From: Draconibacterium orientale
GTDB taxonomy: Bacteria > Bacteroidota > Bacteroidia > Bacteroidales > FEN-979
Direction of reading: 5' to 3'
Assembly: GCA_020719165.1 (NCBI GenBank)
Contig: DYQT01000003.1
Location: forward strand, 1-42,701
DNA: 42,701 nucleotides
The notes beneath the pieces are model-generated. The model was not told the origin of the DNA. It was given only the letters and a program-made list of their open reading frames with translations, and made no database searches. Within the stretch, counting starts at the first letter, position 1. Each line of letters opens with the position of its first letter. The position numbers were made by a program, and so were the translations under genes. Shown here one piece after another: positions 39,692-42,701 of the stretch.

Positions 39692-41767
39692 ATGCCATTA
39701 AACAAGCTTAGAAATATAGGAATTGCGGCCCACATCGATGCCGGAAAGACCACTGTTACCGAACGAATCCTGTTTTTTTCAGGAACGAATCGCAAAATGG
39801 GGGAGGTGCACGACGGAGCAGCCACCATGGACTTTATGAAACAGGAGCAGGAGCGCGGCATCACCATCGCCTCCGCTGCCATCACCTGTGCCTGGAAAGG
39901 TCACCAGATCAACCTGATCGACACTCCCGGACACGTTGACTTTACCATTGAGGTAGAGCGCTCCCTGCGCGTAATCGACGGCATGGTGGCCGTTTTTTGT
40001 GCCGTTGGAGGAGTTGAGCCTCAGAGCGAAACTGTGTGGAATCAGGCCGACCGTTATCGGGTGCCTCGTTTTGCTTTTATCAATAAAATGGACCGCACCG
40101 GTGCCGATTTCCCGGCCGTGGTTGCCCAGATGAATAAATATCTCGATGCCAATGCTGTTCCTTTCCATGTTCCGATGGGAGCCGAAGAGCATTTTGAAGG
40201 TATCATCGATGTTATTTACCGTAAAGCCTATATGTTCAGGGAGATGGAGCAGATAGAGGCTGAAATTCCGGAAGAATACAAGCAAAAAACCGAAGAGGCA
40301 CGTGCCTGGGCCGTTGAAAAGCTTGCTGAATTCAACGATGAAATCATGGATTTATTCATGGAAGATAAGGAAGTAGCCCCTGAGCTGATGAAGAAAGCGC
40401 TGCGGGAAGCGACCCTCAAGTTGTTGATCACTCCTGTGTTTTGCGGTGCTGCCTATAAAAACAAAGGTGTTCAGATGTTGCTTGATTCGGTGGTAGATTA
40501 TCTTCCATCCCCGGTGGATGTAGGAGCTGTGACCGGTACCGACCTTGACGATCCGGAAAAACTTCACACATGCCATCCCTCACCAAAGGAGCCATTTTCG
40601 GCCCTGGCATTCAAACTGATTCACGACCCCTTTGTTGGCCAACAAACATTCACCCGTATCTTTTCGGGAACCATCAGAAGCGGAATGCAGGTTTTCAATG
40701 CCACCAAAGGCAAGCACGAACGTATTGGCCGGATTTTCAGAATTCATGCCAAAGACCGGGAAGAAATTTCGGAAGCCGGCCCGGGCGATATTGTGGCGCT
40801 CATCGGCATGAAAGTCACCAAAACCGGCGATACCCTGTGCGGCGACGAGCACCGTTTTTTGCTTGAAACCATTCACGTTCCGCCCAGTGTCATTGAGTTG
40901 AAAATAACTCCGGCCAAGCGTGCCGACCAGGCCAAACTTGGAGAAGCGCTTCACAAACTCACCATGGAAGATCCCTCCTTCAATGTCCGTTTTGACGATG
41001 AAACCGAGGAAACGGTCATTGCCGGCATGGGTGAGTTGCACCTTGAGATCATTGTTGACCGGTTGTTAACTGAATTTAAAGTTGAAGCCATCGTGGGTGA
41101 ACCTGCTGTAGCCTTCCGCGAAACCATCACCAGCGAAGTTGAAACGAACTACAAACATTCGAAGCAAACGGGAGGCAAGGGCCAGTTTGCCCATGTGCTG
41201 ATGCGTATGGAACCGAATGAAGGCAAGGGGTATGAATTTGTCGAAAAAATTAAAGGCGGAAACATTCCGGCAGAGTATATCCCATCTGTTAACAAGGGGA
41301 TTTTAAAAACCCTTGAGCGCGGTGTGATGGCCGGATATCCGGTGGTTGATGTGAAAGTGGTACTGCTTGATGGCAGTTTCCACCCCGTCGACAGCTCCGA
41401 CATGGCATTCCAGACATGTGCTTCCATTGGATTCAAACAAGGGTTTATGAAAGCGGATCCCGTGCTGCTTGAACCCATGATGAAGGTTGAAGTGAACACT
41501 CCCGACGAATACATCGGCGATGTGGTGGGCAATCTCAATCGCCGTCGCGGTAAAATTGAAGCCATGCGCCGTTACCGCAAGGGATCACAAAAGGTCAATG
41601 CATTTGTTCCACTGATGGAGATGTTTGGCTATGCGACTCAGTTGCGCAATATCTCAAGCGGCCGCGCCAACTATTCCATGGAATTTTTCAAATACACTCC
41701 CCTGCCAAAATTGCTGCAGGAAGAGGTGTTGAAAAAAATTGCCGACGAAAAGAAGGCGGCTAAATAG
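39692..41767 (+). CDS. fusA: Elongation factor G
   Basis: A 691-residue translational GTPase that drives translocation on the ribosome. Seen: G1 AHIDAGKTT, the switch/G2 region [12 protein letters not shown]3 DTPGHVDF, G4 NKMD, domain II ([19 protein letters not shown]), domain III ([17 protein letters not shown]), domain IV ([15 protein letters not shown]) and domain V ([28 protein letters not shown]). Full family length. It stands alone here with its own promoter, not in a rpsL-rpsG-fusA-tuf cluster, so it may be a second copy or a displaced main copy; the window cannot decide. Confidence 0.96.
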   Translation: MPLNKLRNIGIAAHIDAGKTTVTERILFFSGTNRKMGEVHDGAATMDFMKQEQERGITIASAAITCAWKGHQINLIDTPGHVDFTIEVERSLRVIDGMVAVFCAVGGVEPQSETVWNQADRYRVPRFAFINKMDRTGADFPAVVAQMNKYLDANAVPFHVPMGAEEHFEGIIDVIYRKAYMFREMEQIEAEIPEEYKQKTEEARAWAVEKLAEFNDEIMDLFMEDKEVAPELMKKALREATLKLLITPVFCGAAYKNKGVQMLLDSVVDYLPSPVDVGAVTGTDLDDPEKLHTCHPSPKEPFSALAFKLIHDPFVGQQTFTRIFSGTIRSGMQVFNATKGKHERIGRIFRIHAKDREEISEAGPGDIVALIGMKVTKTGDTLCGDEHRFLLETIHVPPSVIELKITPAKRADQAKLGEALHKLTMEDPSFNVRFDDETEETVIAGMGELHLEIIVDRLLTEFKVEAIVGEPAVAFRETITSEVETNYKHSKQTGGKGQFAHVLMRMEPNEGKGYEFVEKIKGGNIPAEYIPSVNKGILKTLERGVMAGYPVVDVKVVLLDGSFHPVDSSDMAFQTCASIGFKQGFMKADPVLLEPMMKVEVNTPDEYIGDVVGNLNRRRGKIEAMRRYRKGSQKVNAFVPLMEMFGYATQLRNISSGRANYSMEFFKYTPLPKLLQEEVLKKIADEKKAAK

Positions 41768-41776
41768 TCGGGGGCA

Positions 41777-42109
41777 TTAACCTCTTATATAATGAGGCAT
41801 TTCAGCGGGAATTTCAAGCGAAAGTTCGATGATTCCCCTGAATTCTCCCTCTTTGAACCAGGGTGACTGGTAAAGGATCTTCTTCTTACCCTTTTTTTCG
41901 ATGGTGTAAACGTTTTTCTGACCGGTTGTCATGATTTCCATGATCTTTTTGCGGGAAGTTTCATTGTGACACGCCAGCAGGTCCTGTCCGATCAGGCTGC
42001 TGCCTCCGTCTTTTTCATATTGTGTGATGGCTCTTTCATTCATATAGATAATTTTTCCCTGCGCATCACTGACGATGACATTGCCGTCGAGCTTTTCGAT
42101 CCATTCCAT
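41777..42109 (-). CDS. Single-PAS-domain protein
   Basis: A 110-residue protein: one PAS domain (KLDGNVIVSDAQGKIIYMNERA, then LIGQDLLACHNE, KKKILYQSPWFKEGEFRGIIELSLEI). It resembles the PAS domain at the C-terminus of DUF438/hemerythrin proteins, including the CH pair (compare DVRMCH in the 34537-35775 protein). It has no output domain. It could bind haem or a small ligand, or regulate by protein contacts. A near-match -7 box (TACCTTCG, 42125-42132, minus) lies 15 bp upstream. It converges on fusA with 9 bp between. Confidence 0.88.
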   Translation of the reverse strand: MEWIEKLDGNVIVSDAQGKIIYMNERAITQYEKDGGSSLIGQDLLACHNETSRKKIMEIMTTGQKNVYTIEKKGKKKILYQSPWFKEGEFRGIIELSLEIPAEMPHYIRG

Positions 42110-42212
42110 ACTTTGTTTTTTTGGCGAAGGTAGGTGGTTTTATCATGAGTAAATGGGTGAGCAGGGGTTCCGAATGATTTAAATATTTCGGGTCCTTCAC
42201 AAAGAATTAAAC

Positions 42213-42235
42213 CGCAGAGGCGCAGAGGCGCAAAG
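42213..42235. repeat. 8-bp tandem repeat (CGCAGAGG) before the GxxExxY gene
   Basis: Two full units and a partial third, in an AAACCGCAGAGGCGCAGAGG context. This wording is common near GxxExxY genes in Bacteroidota genomes (from memory). Confidence 0.7.
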
Positions 42236-42296
42236 AAGTTATGAACAATTGTACCACTATTTCATGAAAACCCGATTAATTCAAAATTCATGAAAA

Positions 42297-42683
42297 ATGG
42301 AATACAATAAAATTTCCGGGATCATTCTCGATACCTGCATCACCGTGCATAAAATTATGGGTCCAGGTCTTCTTGAATCAATTTATGAACAATGCCTGAT
42401 GAAAGAATTTGAGCTCAGAAATGTTAATGCGAAGCACCAGGCACCAATTTCCTTGAAATACAAAGGATATGAATTATCAAGGGAACTTAGAATAGACATT
42501 CTTGTTGAAAATGAAATTATCCTTGAGCTTAAATCCACAGAAATTATGCATCCTGTTTATGAAGCTCAAATCATTTCCTATCTGAAATTGACCAATAAAA
42601 AACTTGGGTTTCTGGTTAATTTTAATGTCCCTGTTTTAATAAACGGGTTTAACCCGACTTGCACCCCAAGCTTCGGAACTTAG
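42297..42683 (+). CDS. GxxExxY protein (PD-(D/E)XK nuclease-like)
   Basis: A 128-residue protein with the name-giving motif GPGLLESIYE (residues 21-30) and nuclease-like elements: ELRIDILVENEIILELKSTE supplies the D...ExK core, followed by EAQIISYLKLTNKKLGFLVNFN. The family's function is unknown; a PD-(D/E)XK nuclease fold has been proposed. The last 13 residues (NGFNPTCTPSFGT) depart from the usual basic C-terminus and are encoded over a palindrome (42644-42656, CGGGTTTAACCCG), suggesting the normal end was replaced. The frame closes 18 bp before the window edge. Confidence 0.88.
   Translation: MEYNKISGIILDTCITVHKIMGPGLLESIYEQCLMKEFELRNVNAKHQAPISLKYKGYELSRELRIDILVENEIILELKSTEIMHPVYEAQIISYLKLTNKKLGFLVNFNVPVLINGFNPTCTPSFGT
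42644..42656. repeat. Small palindrome within the 3' end of the GxxExxY gene
   Basis: CGGGTTTAACCCG, similar in its stem (GGGTT...AACCC) to element A at 34488-34507. Confidence 0.5.
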
Positions 42684-42701
42684 CCTGTGCCAGGTGGTTC
42701 G

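Overview
The window comes from a member of the Bacteroidota, most likely an uncultured Bacteroidales/Marinilabiliales-like anaerobe or facultative anaerobe. The evidence is the gene families: type IX secretion sorting tails, a gliding-type CHU-like C-terminus, an S46 dipeptidyl-peptidase, a LytS/LytTR pair, a carboxypeptidase-regulatory-like domain protein, a DUF5777 barrel and a GxxExxY protein. Several genes are also preceded by Bacteroidota -7 promoter boxes of the form TAnnTTTG. I saw no rRNA, tRNA, CRISPR array, transposase or phage gene. The order is chromosomal, with mostly housekeeping genes and several lineage-specific or regulatory islands.

Region 1 (15-8325, all minus strand) is a nine-gene respiratory electron-transfer locus. 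In transcription order it encodes a hexahaem lipoprotein with a collagen-like stalk, a monohaem lipoprotein, a DUF5777 outer-membrane barrel, a soluble monohaem cytochrome c, a membrane-anchored heptahaem cytochrome, a cytochrome b, a TAT-exported four-cluster ferredoxin, an NrfD/PsrC quinone-site subunit and a membrane-anchored beta-rich protein. It has 15 visible c-type haem motifs but no catalytic molybdopterin or other terminal-reductase subunit. Upstream lie two FNR-like boxes 21 bp apart. After an intergenic stretch rich in repeats comes a Crp/Fnr-family gene (9483-10178) whose cysteines match the FNR Fe-S pattern and which has an FNR-like box over its own -33 element. I infer an oxygen- or redox-controlled respiratory module.

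Region 2 (10267-25457) holds asd, a large secreted lamin-tail-domain protein, comF, a fused two-domain peptide-type ABC ATPase, RNase R, a T9SS-secreted protein of unknown function, a TlpA-like thiol-disulphide protein, a LytS/LytTR two-component pair and a carboxypeptidase-regulatory-like outer-layer protein. The lamin-tail gene and comF converge, and each is preceded by the same roughly 42-bp leader, so the two leaders form a long inverted repeat.

Region 3 (25567-37512, minus strand) contains a DPP7-type S46 peptidase, an rRNA methyltransferase carrying a 4 x 7-bp repeat in its reading frame, two small cupins, a SNF2 helicase, a DUF2177 membrane protein and a PepSY membrane protein. It ends with an Rrf2-led set (Rrf2, 4Fe-4S protein, cupin, DUF438/hemerythrin/PAS protein, DUF2249) that looks like a nitrosative or oxygen stress regulon. 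Three related small palindromes sit at successive gene junctions there.

Region 4 (37513-42701) contains the relic of a T9SS-secreted protein gene, a TrmH/SpoU methyltransferase, an RluA pseudouridine synthase, fusA, a single-PAS protein and a GxxExxY protein whose 3' end appears to be built from a palindromic repeat.

A theme across the window is short tandem repeats (7-14 bp units) at gene borders and even inside coding sequence, some of which share sequence words with one another.
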